A DNA stretch of 10,246 nucleotides, from positions 2,423 to 12,668 of the forward strand of contig MU631591.1 in the NCBI GenBank assembly GCA_026770615.1, read 5' to 3'. Of this stretch, positions 1 to 5,567 are shown piece after piece. Every line of letters starts with the position of its first letter. Position 1 is the first letter of the stretch. Both the position numbers and the translations under genes were made by a program. This DNA is from Pavlovales sp. CCMP2436 (lineage: Eukaryota; Haptophyta; Pavlovophyceae; Pavlovales). The notes beneath the pieces were generated by a model, which ran no database searches, had not been told where the DNA came from, and was given only the letters and a program-made list of their open reading frames with translations.

Positions 1-149
1 GTGTAAACCAGTTTTTAACGAATACGATTTTTTATTTCCTATAACCAAGACCTGGTTCCAGCAGGGTGCAAGCTCTTCGCAACTCCTTCCTCTCATCCGA
101 CCTGTAAAAGTCACATGCGTCGGATAGTATATGATATAGGCACAGTGGC
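1..149. other. Non-coding left edge
   Basis: No coding signal is seen. The only structure is a 7-bp inverted repeat (ATCCGAC at 95-101 and GTCGGAT at 119-125), which could form a stem with a 17-nt loop. The stretch ends where the first copy of dispersed repeat R1 begins abruptly. Confidence 0.5.
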
Positions 150-246
150 GACTAAGGCACGCAGCAGGCAATGGGCGACGCAGCGCTCAGACCAGCACAA
201 CATTCAGAACAGTCAGACGCCAGCTTGAATCCCTATCATAAATATA
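150..246 (+). repeat. Dispersed repeat R1, copy 1 (5'-truncated)
   Basis: This segment begins GACTAAGGCACGCAGCAGGC and ends CCCTATCATAAATATA. It matches copy 2 (950-1101), copy 3 (4872-4998) and, inverted, copy 4 (10070-10246). The upstream half seen in copies 2 and 4 (from GCCGGGCACACTACCGGAG onward) is missing here. The family is not recognised: there is no terminal hairpin or clear A/B box, so SINE, terminal-repeat fragment or MITE all remain possible. Confidence 0.8.
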
Positions 247-350
247 GGTTCGGCACGCTGTAGCGACGAACCGCGCGCGCCGGGGACCCAGAATCACCGC
301 ACATCGCCATGAAATTCACGGCACAGGGATAGCCAAGATTCCATCATATG

Positions 351-414
351 TAATTTATTCCGCTCTATTCCACTCATCGTCGTCAGTTCATAACGACGTC
401 ACTTTCGCATGTGA
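351..414 (+). repeat. Dispersed repeat R2, copy A
   Basis: The segment starts TAATTTATTCCGCTC, contains a CATCGTCG ... TTCATAACGACGTCAC core and ends in a small hairpin, TCACTTTCGCATGTGA (399-414). It matches copy B (743-850) and inverted copies C (1684-1737) and D (9403-9481). Homology to B and D ends soon after the hairpin. It is non-coding and of unknown family. Confidence 0.75.
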
Positions 415-492
415 ATTATGATGATGCGGCCAATACTCCGTTTTGATCCATCGAAATTAATGTAAATAAAACAAGATGAAGGCCGAATTCGG

Positions 493-540
493 GCATGTGC
501 CAGTAGCGAGTGTCACGCATGTGCCAGTAGCGAGTGTCAC
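493..540 (+). repeat. 24-bp perfect tandem duplication
   Basis: Two identical adjacent 24-bp units (493-516 and 517-540) start GCATGTGCCAGTAGCGAG. The 12-bp core GCCAGTAGCGAG recurs near 2108-2119, beside a degraded MITE copy, so the unit may derive from a dispersed element and not from simple slippage. Confidence 0.9.
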
Positions 541-621
541 ATGCCGCGACGGCAATGCTGATAGCTCGCAGTATACTCTGATAGTGTGATTCTGATAGCG
601 TGTGGGTTAGCCTTAGGGATC

Positions 622-712
622 CTCAGGTATCCAATAAGATACCTGAGTGACCAATCCTGAGTTGGTATCCCATTCCTCAGTATCCAATAGGATTAGGCAC
701 TCCAGAATGGGA
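622..712. repeat. Cluster of inverted repeats, including a perfect 10-bp hairpin
   Basis: CTCAGGTATC (622-631) and GATACCTGAG (638-647) form a perfect 10-bp stem with the 6-nt loop CAATAA. A diverged version of the same string (CTCAG, TATCCAATAGGAT) follows at 676-693. A second stem pairs TCCCATTC (668-675) with GAATGGGA (705-712). No coding signal overlaps. This could be a hairpin-type element end or a structured RNA segment; the sequence alone does not decide. Confidence 0.75.
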
Positions 713-742
713 CCGTCTCATCTCGAAGACTGCAGCTCTTGA

Positions 743-850
743 ATGCGATTTATTATTGTAGTTTATAATTTATTCCGCTGGAGACCCGTCATCGTCGGTT
801 CATAACGACGTCACTCTCGCAAGTGAATCCGCCGTGCCCGCAAGTTGGAC
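743..850 (+). repeat. Dispersed repeat R2, copy B (longest)
   Basis: This copy shares its left flank (TATTATTGTAGTTTATAATT-like) with copy C and its right flank (TCCGCCGTGCCCGCAAG) with copy D, so it is the best guide to the full repeat. The hairpin at 811-826 reads TCACTCTCGCAAGTGA, with 5-bp arms. The core TCATAACGACGTCACT is near identical in A, B and D. Confidence 0.8.
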
Positions 851-908
851 TCGGGCTGGCAGGCGTGCTACTGATTTTCTTTAATATTAATTCAGTCTGT
901 GAGTGAAG

Positions 909-950
909 ACATTCTGTTGAACACTGCTGAGCGCCGCTAATTCAGAATGT
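909..950. repeat. 8-bp inverted repeat beside R1 copy 2
   Basis: ACATTCTG (909-916) and CAGAATGT (943-950) are perfect reverse complements around a 26-nt loop. The right arm abuts the start of homology of R1 copy 2, so it may mark an element boundary or a target-site structure. Confidence 0.5.
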
Positions 951-1101
951 AACCGCCCTGGGCCGGGCACACTACCGGAGATCCATCGGCACGCGTGGTG
1001 GCGCCCAAGCCAGCACAGCCGACTAAGGCACGCAGCACGCAATGCGCGACGCAGCGCTCAGACCAGCATATCTTTAATACAGTCAGACTCCAGCTTGAAT
1101 T
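950..1101 (+). repeat. Dispersed repeat R1, copy 2 (near full length)
   Basis: Homology to copy 4 (inverted, 10070-10246) runs from near TAACCGCCCTGGGCCGGGCA through GACTAAGGCACGCAGC to CAGCTTGAATT, with roughly ten to fifteen differences. On the minus strand the copy carries a 61-codon open frame (937-1122). The central part of that frame (ERCVAHC...ALVGCAGLGAT) is kept in copy 4 with a few substitutions. No known protein is recognised, so the frame may be incidental. Confidence 0.8.
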
Positions 1102-1105
1102 CCAA

Positions 1106-1274
1106 CAGGGGATCGCGAGCAATAAGAAGGGCGAATTTTGAGCTTGAGGCTGAGCTTCTTAGCAAATTACATACAAACAATACTTAAATTTGCTTAAATT
1201 ATATGCAAGCAATGCAAAAAAAACGAGCATCGGCTTCTTAACACTACGGCTTCTTATTGCCCGCGACACCCTGT
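1106..1274. mobile_element. MITE-like element with 25-bp terminal inverted repeats
   Basis: The left end (1106-1130, starting ACAGGGGATCGCGAGC) and the reverse complement of the right end (1250-1274, starting ACAGGGTGTCGCGGGC) match at 22 of 25 positions; both continue AATAAGAAG. The element is 169 bp, AT-rich inside and has no ORF, as expected of a non-autonomous DNA transposon. Ends of the form (T)ACAGGG recall Tc1/mariner-type elements. The flanks are AA on the left and TA on the right, so a TA target duplication is only approximate. Internal copies of GGCTTCTTA (1232-1240, 1249-1257) repeat the subterminal motif. It sits directly after R1 copy 2. Confidence 0.8.
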
Positions 1275-1307
1275 ATCAGTAATATATATTTTGATCGCAG
1301 GTCCAGA

Positions 1308-1425
1308 ATATCTTATCAATGGGATTTCACCTCTTCTATCCCCATTGCAGCTCCCATAACATATTCAAAAAAACGATCCGATATTCGTCGAGTCAAGGAG
1401 CACTGGCTTGCTTCGCTCCCGCCTT
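1308..1425. other. AT-rich spacer with no gene
   Basis: No coding or RNA signal is seen. The string around 1308-1327 (ATCTTATC..TGGGATTTCAC) resembles 2245-2260 downstream of the degraded MITE copy, which hints that the two copies sit in related flanking sequence. Confidence 0.4.
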
Positions 1426-1480
1426 CAACTAACTAGCCCATCGCGCAGGCTCGGGGCGCGATGGCTAATGGGATAGAATG

Positions 1481-1630
1481 CCCCGAGCCTTCTTTGCAGT
1501 CGGCTGATCGTCGCTGCAAAGATCGTCGCTCTGCAAAGAAGGCCCGGAGCGGTAGGCTTCAATCCCATCGCACCCCGAGCCTTCTTTGCAGTCAGCTGGT
1601 CGTCCGCTCCCGCTTCAAAGAAGGCCCGGG
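1481..1630. repeat. Two tandem stem-loop units (~92-bp period)
   Basis: CCCGAGCCTTCTTTGCAG (1482-1499) and its near-complement CTGCAAAGAAGGCCCGG (1531-1547) form a long stem with one mismatch. The same left arm recurs at 1574-1591 and pairs with TTCAAAGAAGGCCCGG (1614-1629). Left arms are 92 bp apart and each unit is preceded by an AAT-GGGAT/CCCAT-like string. The loop of unit 1 contains GATCGTCGCT twice (1506-1515, 1521-1530). The block is GC-rich within AT-rich surroundings. No coding sense is apparent in either strand. Confidence 0.8.
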
Positions 1631-1683
1631 ACGGTAGCGGGACGGCTGCTGGGTCCGATACTGTAACCAGCACCCGGTGCAAT

Positions 1684-1737
1684 TAACCGACGATGACGGA
1701 GTCTCGAGCAGAATAAATTATAGATTATTATTGCATA
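1684..1737 (-). repeat. Dispersed repeat R2, copy C (truncated)
   Basis: Read on the minus strand, it contains TATAATTTATTCTGCTCGAG followed by ACTCCGTCATCGTCGGTT. It matches copy B from the AT-rich left flank into the core, then stops before the hairpin seen in A, B and D. This is an internal truncation or a partial element. Confidence 0.7.
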
Positions 1738-1769
1738 TCGCTTAATTGTCATAACACCGGCAGGCGCAG

Positions 1770-2051
1770 TTGTTTGCATTTGTGGGCGCTCGAGCGCCTG
1801 CACGAATATGTGTGGGTGCCGAGGGTTTTTATCAGACCGCGCGGTCCTTTCCCGCGTGCGGGTCTGAGAGTCTGGCCGGAGCCAGATTTATTTGGCTGAA
1901 ATTACGTTTGTTCGTCGTCGTCGCAGATCAGCGCTACGAGACGACGCTAGAGGGCAACTTCTTCCCACGGGGCAGTCTGCGGAGCGCCCGCGGCGGTCCG
2001 GCAGTGACCTTAAGAGGCCCGGTCATGATCCTGGAGCAGACTAAATGTTGA
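1770..2051 (+). CDS. Possible coding remnant or exon, unknown function
   Basis: An open frame of 93 codons lies here. Its second half (from about 1927) has more protein-like composition than the first, with RYETTLEGNFFPRGS and VTLRGPVMILEQTKC before the stop. A plausible splice acceptor, TTCGTCGTCGTCGCAG, precedes position 1927, so the credible part could be a terminal exon of about 120 nt. I recognise no domain, no partner exon is visible upstream, and repeats flank both sides. It may be a captured or decayed gene fragment. Confidence 0.25.
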   Translation: MFAFVGARAPARICVGAEGFYQTARSFPACGSESLAGARFIWLKLRLFVVVADQRYETTLEGNFFPRGSLRSARGGPAVTLRGPVMILEQTKC

Positions 2052-2093
2052 GCACACACGCACCGAGGGAACCCATTATCATATTTGCGCTGA

Positions 2094-2119
2094 CCTCGCT
2101 CCCTCCGCCAGTAGCGAGG
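2094..2119. repeat. 7-bp inverted repeat beside degraded MITE
   Basis: CCTCGCT (2094-2100) pairs with AGCGAGG (2113-2119). The loop and right arm include GCCAGTAGCGAG, the core of the 24-bp tandem unit at 493-540. Confidence 0.5.
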
Positions 2120-2147
2120 CTCTCACCATACAGCACTAGCTTAAACT

Positions 2148-2253
2148 ATAGGGGGATTGCGGGCAATAAGGGGCAAACATTGGGCTGAGGCTCAGTTTAT
2201 AATAGCTAATTACATGCAAACAATGGTTAGATTTTGCCTAATTAATCTTATTG
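2148..2253 (+). mobile_element. Degraded copy of the MITE-like family (left end only)
   Basis: ATAGGGGGATTGCGGGCAAT at 2148-2167, then AAGGGG, matches the left end of the element at 1106, and the following GCTGAGGCTCAG ... AATTACATGCAAACAAT matches its interior. No right inverted repeat is found before or after the transposase gene. It is therefore a 3'-deleted copy, not a clear terminus of the transposase-bearing element. Confidence 0.65.
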
Positions 2254-2381
2254 GATTTCACAAAATAAGAGGCTCGGGTTCACGCCGCTGCCCGACCCAG
2301 ACCCACCCCTCCCGCCCCCCCGAGTAGGTAATTAACGCGGGGCGATCGGCTGCGCGGCTTGGAAGGTCCCCCCCCCCCCAC

Positions 2382-4196
2382 CTACGTGTCCGCCCTCCGC
2401 TTTGGATGCTGCGGAGGGCCGATGGCTGCGCGCTGAGCGTCTTCCTCAAAGTCGGCGCGCCGCAGCTCACCCGCACCCGCGGCCGCCGCCCGTGCAGCGT
2501 TGTTGCGTGTCGAAGGGCGCACGAACCCGCTAGTCCTGTAAGCATCGACGATGCAGGTGCGCAAGTGCGCCTTGTCGCTCCCGTCGCTCCCGCGCAGCTG
2601 ACGACCCCGTTCCGCGTAGAACTCCGCAGTGCCGCGCTCTTGCGTTTCGAATTCGGGGCACGGGCTGCCGTCCCGCGGGTCGGCTCGAGGCAGCTTGCGG
2701 AGCAGCGCCTGATACTTTGCCGCGTCCATGCCCACACTGTCGCCGTCGAGATGCAGCTCGTACCGGGACAGCGGCGGAGGCAGATCCGCGTCCCCTGCCT
2801 CCGCGTCTGGCGCGAACCAGTGCGTCTGCAGACGCTCATCGATGCAGACGTTGTGCAAAATGGCCGCCGCTTTGATGACGGTGTAGGCGTTGCGTAGCTC
2901 GCAGTCCAGGCCAAACTTGAGGCGGGGCCAGCGAGCGAACCACTGGCCAAAGGTGCACTCGACCGACTGGCGGTGCACCGAGTGTGCGTACGAGAATGCG
3001 TCCTCTGCGCCGGATGCCTTTGTCCCGTAGCCCGTCAAGAAGCCGTGTTTGTTGTGGTACGCGTCGTCGGCCAGGCCAAAATACGGATCCGGGATCGGGT
3101 ACGCATCGAGGTGGTCGGCCATGTCGCTGAGGCTCCAAGCGACGCCGTCGAAGGTTGAGCCAGCGGAGGTCGCGTAAACGTACATGATGCGGTAGCAGTC
3201 CGGCTTGCCGTAGCGAGTCCTGTAGCTGAGCGGCGTGCACCCGCCGAAAAGCTCCCACAGCTGCGGCGTCTTGATGCGGATTAGAACGCCGTCAAGTGCC
3301 GTCACGGCCCCGTAGTACTCATAGCCCGTATACTTGCCGTAGCGCGCGAAGAACCCGTCTGCGATGTCCTTGTACTCCTGCTCCGTCTGCGGCCAGCGTA
3401 CTGCGTCGCCGCACCCCTCGACGAGGGCACCCATTACCTCCCACAGAGCTTTCTTGGCCGTTGGCGCAAAGCGAACGTCGAGACCGCCCGCCTTCGATCG
3501 TCGTCTGTTCCCGGCATGGCAAGACGCACGGACTTCGAGGCAAATAGCCATTTCGTCGGATCGACCGCATTCAGCACGACAAACTTGCGCTGCGCGAGCA
3601 GCCGGGGGAATGCCGGCGTCGTCGCGCGCGCGACCTCGAGCCTGCCGCGCCAGCCGTCTACCCGCGCGAGCGGCGCCGCGTGCGCCTGTGAATCACTGAG
3701 CGGGTCGATGAGCGCATAGTCCCGCGGAGAGGTGAGCATCTGGCCAGCCCGTCGCCACTGAAATACTGGGATCACTGCATCGAACTGTATGGTGTATCTG
3801 CCAAGAGAGAGAAAGGGGGGGGGGTCAGAGAGGTACATGTGTGTCTCCGTCAGGGCGAGTGAAGAGGACACATCTGCCCGGGCTGGCGGCGTACGTTCCA
3901 CAATTGAAGATGTCTTTGAAATCGCTCATGCGCGAGCCGCGCAGCCACCGGAGCGCGATCATGAGCTTCAAGCCGGGCTCGAGCGAGCCACCGTGGCCCT
4001 TCAGAGTGTACTCCCGGTTGATGCGCGGCTCGATGCGTCGCAACACCTCATCGAACGCCCGATGGGTCAAGCCCACATCTGTCAAGAACACGTCCGCGCT
4101 CTTGCTGTAGTAAGCAGCGAAGATGCCCGAGCGATCCACCGGTACGCGCGGCGGCGGCTGCTTGCGGCGGCGGATGCGCGACTTGAGTACCTTGAG
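2382..4196 (-). CDS. PIF/Harbinger-type DDE transposase (DDE_Tnp_4 nuclease), spliced
   Basis: This encodes a cut-and-paste DNA transposase nuclease. My model has exons 4196-3895, 3797-3530 and 3452-2382, about 546 residues in all. Exon 1 holds the helical N-terminal region (AFDEVLRRIEP ... LMIALRWLRGSRMSDFKDIF), as in PIF/Harbinger proteins upstream of the nuclease. Exon 3 holds the catalytic fold. The first Asp is in VTALDGVLIRIKTP (model D244), the second in FGLADDAYHNK (D319), and Glu in SVECTFGQWFARWPRLK (E355). The family's distal YTVIKAAAILHNVCID follows. D-D spacing is 75 and D-E spacing 36, and all three residues are present. Phases agree: exon 1 ends after two codon bases, and exon 2 is 268 nt. 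The C-terminal ~150 residues are charged and unassigned. The stop is TAG at 2382-2384, next to a run of 12 C. There is no ATG in the exon 1 frame after the TAG at 4197-4199, so the true start is unresolved. No Myb-like partner gene and no matching inverted repeats were found. Confidence 0.8.
3453..3529 (-). other. Candidate intron 2 of the transposase (77 nt)
   Basis: On the minus strand the donor is TCC|GTGCGT and the acceptor GGCCAAG|AAAGCT. Removing it moves the frame from exon 2 to the DDE frame in phase 0, giving ASKS|KALWEVMGAL. The acceptor lacks a strong pyrimidine tract. A competing model splices 3894 directly to an acceptor near 3511 (GGGAACAG|ACGACG), which also stays in frame and skips exon 2. 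A one-base frameshift mutation is the third option. Confidence 0.4.
3798..3894 (-). other. Candidate intron 1 of the transposase (97 nt)
   Basis: On the minus strand the donor is GGAAC|GTACGC and the acceptor ends in C10, then TTTCTCTCTCTTGGCAG, before ATACACC. This is a strong pyrimidine tract. Unspliced, the exon 1 frame runs to a stop at 3825. The intron is phase 2 and restores codon ACA (Thr). Confidence 0.65.
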
Positions 4197-4475
4197 CTAC
4201 AGAATGGTCAGGAGAAGCCCCACCAGCACGTTCATAGCCTGCAGCTGGAGCCCCACCACCAGGGCCGCGGAGACCATGCTGGCCGAGCTTGTGGTGCGGG
4301 TCCTGCGAGCCGGCGTTCCCTGAAGCGCGGTGCACGTGTCTGGCGAGACTCTGTGTCCTGTACCGTGGGTTTCCGAGGAGTCCTGTTTCGGCGGATCTGC
4401 CCGGTTCCACAGATCAACGCATGAATCTCCCAGATCTGAGGTCCGATTTGGCCGAGTCCCGATTTGCACGATCAC
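4197..4475 (-). other. Possible 5' part of the transposase, interrupted by an in-frame TAG
   Basis: An open frame of 92 codons lies here in the same frame as transposase exon 1 and is separated from it by one stop codon, TAG at 4197-4199. The sequence before the TAG (CTCCTGACCATTCTGTAG, read on the minus strand) also looks like a splice acceptor. The TAG may thus be the end of an intron and not a nonsense mutation. The frame includes a hydrophobic run (AMNVLVGLLLTIL), unusual for a transposase N-terminus, which favours this stretch being partly intron. Confidence 0.35.
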
Positions 4476-4479
4476 CTGT

Positions 4480-4871
4480 ATGCTAGTCGGCCAGGCCCGT
4501 CAGGAGCAAGCACAAGGGTAGAGCTGCAAGTGCAACAAATACCGGCGCTACATATGTCTACTTTAAATTTCTTGATTACACGCGGAAAATGTGTACCCAA
4601 AAATGCCTTCATTCAACAAACTAACAAAGTGGCTTGCTGCATCGGCGAGTAACTATTTTTATGCTGCAGGTGCCACTTACTACACTATTATAACTAAATT
4701 ACTAAGTATTCATACTAATTACCCAGCACGGTCGCGGAGCTGGCCTCGGCGAGCTTGTTGGGCAGCTCATCAGCACGATCGCGGCACGCGTGACGCGGCC
4801 ATGCGCAGCTACTGCTCGCGCGTGCCTAAGCGCTGGCCCCGATCGCCGCCCAGCGGGGGTACACGACAAAC
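4480..4871. other. AT-rich spacer, no supported gene
   Basis: There is no domain or RNA signal. A short GC-rich island at 4730-4860 lies between AT-rich stretches. On its minus strand it reads a 37-residue stub ending in DELPNKLAEASSATVLGN before a stop, which could be a gene fragment but is too short to claim. Confidence 0.4.
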
Positions 4872-4998
4872 AGCCAACTAAGGCACGCAACAGGCAATGA
4901 GCGACGCAGCGCTTTTATATAAACGGCCATGAATCCCTATCATAAATATAATAGGGCCAGCACAACTTCCAAGACAGTCGCAAACTCCAGCTTGAATC
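4872..4998 (+). repeat. Dispersed repeat R1, copy 3 (disrupted by a 43-bp insert)
   Basis: The copy matches R1 from CAACTAAGGCACGCAACAGG to GCGACGCAGCGCT, then is interrupted at 4914-4956 before resuming at CCAGCACAAC and ending CCAGCTTGAAT. The insert starts with the palindrome TTTATATAAA and ends with CCCTATCATAAATATA then ATAGGG, forming a CCCTAT/ATAGGG hairpin (4935-4940, 4951-4956). The insert's end string is the same as the 3' end of copy 1. Confidence 0.75.
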
Positions 4999-5019
4999 TC
5001 TAACTTTAACTATCGAAGC

Positions 5020-5034
5020 TATATATATATATAT
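5020..5034. repeat. (TA)n microsatellite
   Basis: A run of alternating T and A of about 15 bp. The nearby perfect palindrome ATATTAATTAATAT (5055-5068) belongs to the same AT-rich spacer. No gene is seen in 4999-5300. Confidence 0.8.
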
Positions 5035-5307
5035 TATGCTGATAGTGCCATTCGATATTAATTAATATTATTCCAGAGAGGTTGACTTGCTTAAACTTGA
5101 CACACCGCCAGCCAGCCAGAATTCCTGCTACATTATAATATAAATCAGCATATATATATTTACTATGCATATTATAACTTTCTTTGACAAAACTTAACTT
5201 AGTTAACATGACATAAAATTTAATTGCAGACTGCTCGAGTAATTTGACTTCTCATTGGAGTTTAGCCAGCCGTAGAGCATTTACGCAGCTCGTTCTTACC
5301 GTGACGC

Positions 5308-5335
5308 CCCGCTCGGGGGCGCCCGCTCGGGGGCG
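5308..5335 (+). repeat. 14-bp perfect tandem duplication
   Basis: CCCGCTCGGGGGCG occurs twice back to back (5308-5321 and 5322-5335). It lies downstream of the CxFAP gene, in GC-rich sequence where no conserved coding frame is recognised on either strand. Confidence 0.85.
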
Positions 5336-5567
5336 AAGACGCCACCTCGCTAAGAGGCATCCCCACCAATCATCGGCAGGCCATAATCCCCATTCGTCGC
5401 TCACCGCACGCACCCTGCAAGTGCGCCAATCATGCCGCCCGCGTCGGCCTCCATCAAGTGCCGAGAGCCTCGCCGCGGAAAGTTTGATTGAGGTACCCGC
5501 TGCGAGGCCATGCCAGCGAGCAGTCCCCGGAAGCACCGACACGCCCACCCACACACAAACCTACACG

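Noticed and set aside
1482..1630. CRISPR-like reading of the tandem stem-loops
   Set aside because: There are only two units, the repeated arms are themselves parts of hairpins, there are no regular spacers and no cas genes, and the context is eukaryotic.
2258..2950. Alternative minus-strand ORF of 230 codons overlapping the transposase 3' part
   Set aside because: The composition is Arg/Ser/Thr-rich shadow coding; the overlapping frame carries the conserved nuclease motifs.
2148..4480. Idea that the ACAGGG-type inverted repeats bound the transposase element
   Set aside because: Only a left end is found at 2148; no complementary right end is visible between 4196 and 4870, and the end type is not that expected for PIF/Harbinger.
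5308..5335. Regulatory operator reading of the 14-bp duplication
   Set aside because: It lies downstream of the only nearby gene's stop codon and no promoter is visible; a simple tandem duplication is enough.
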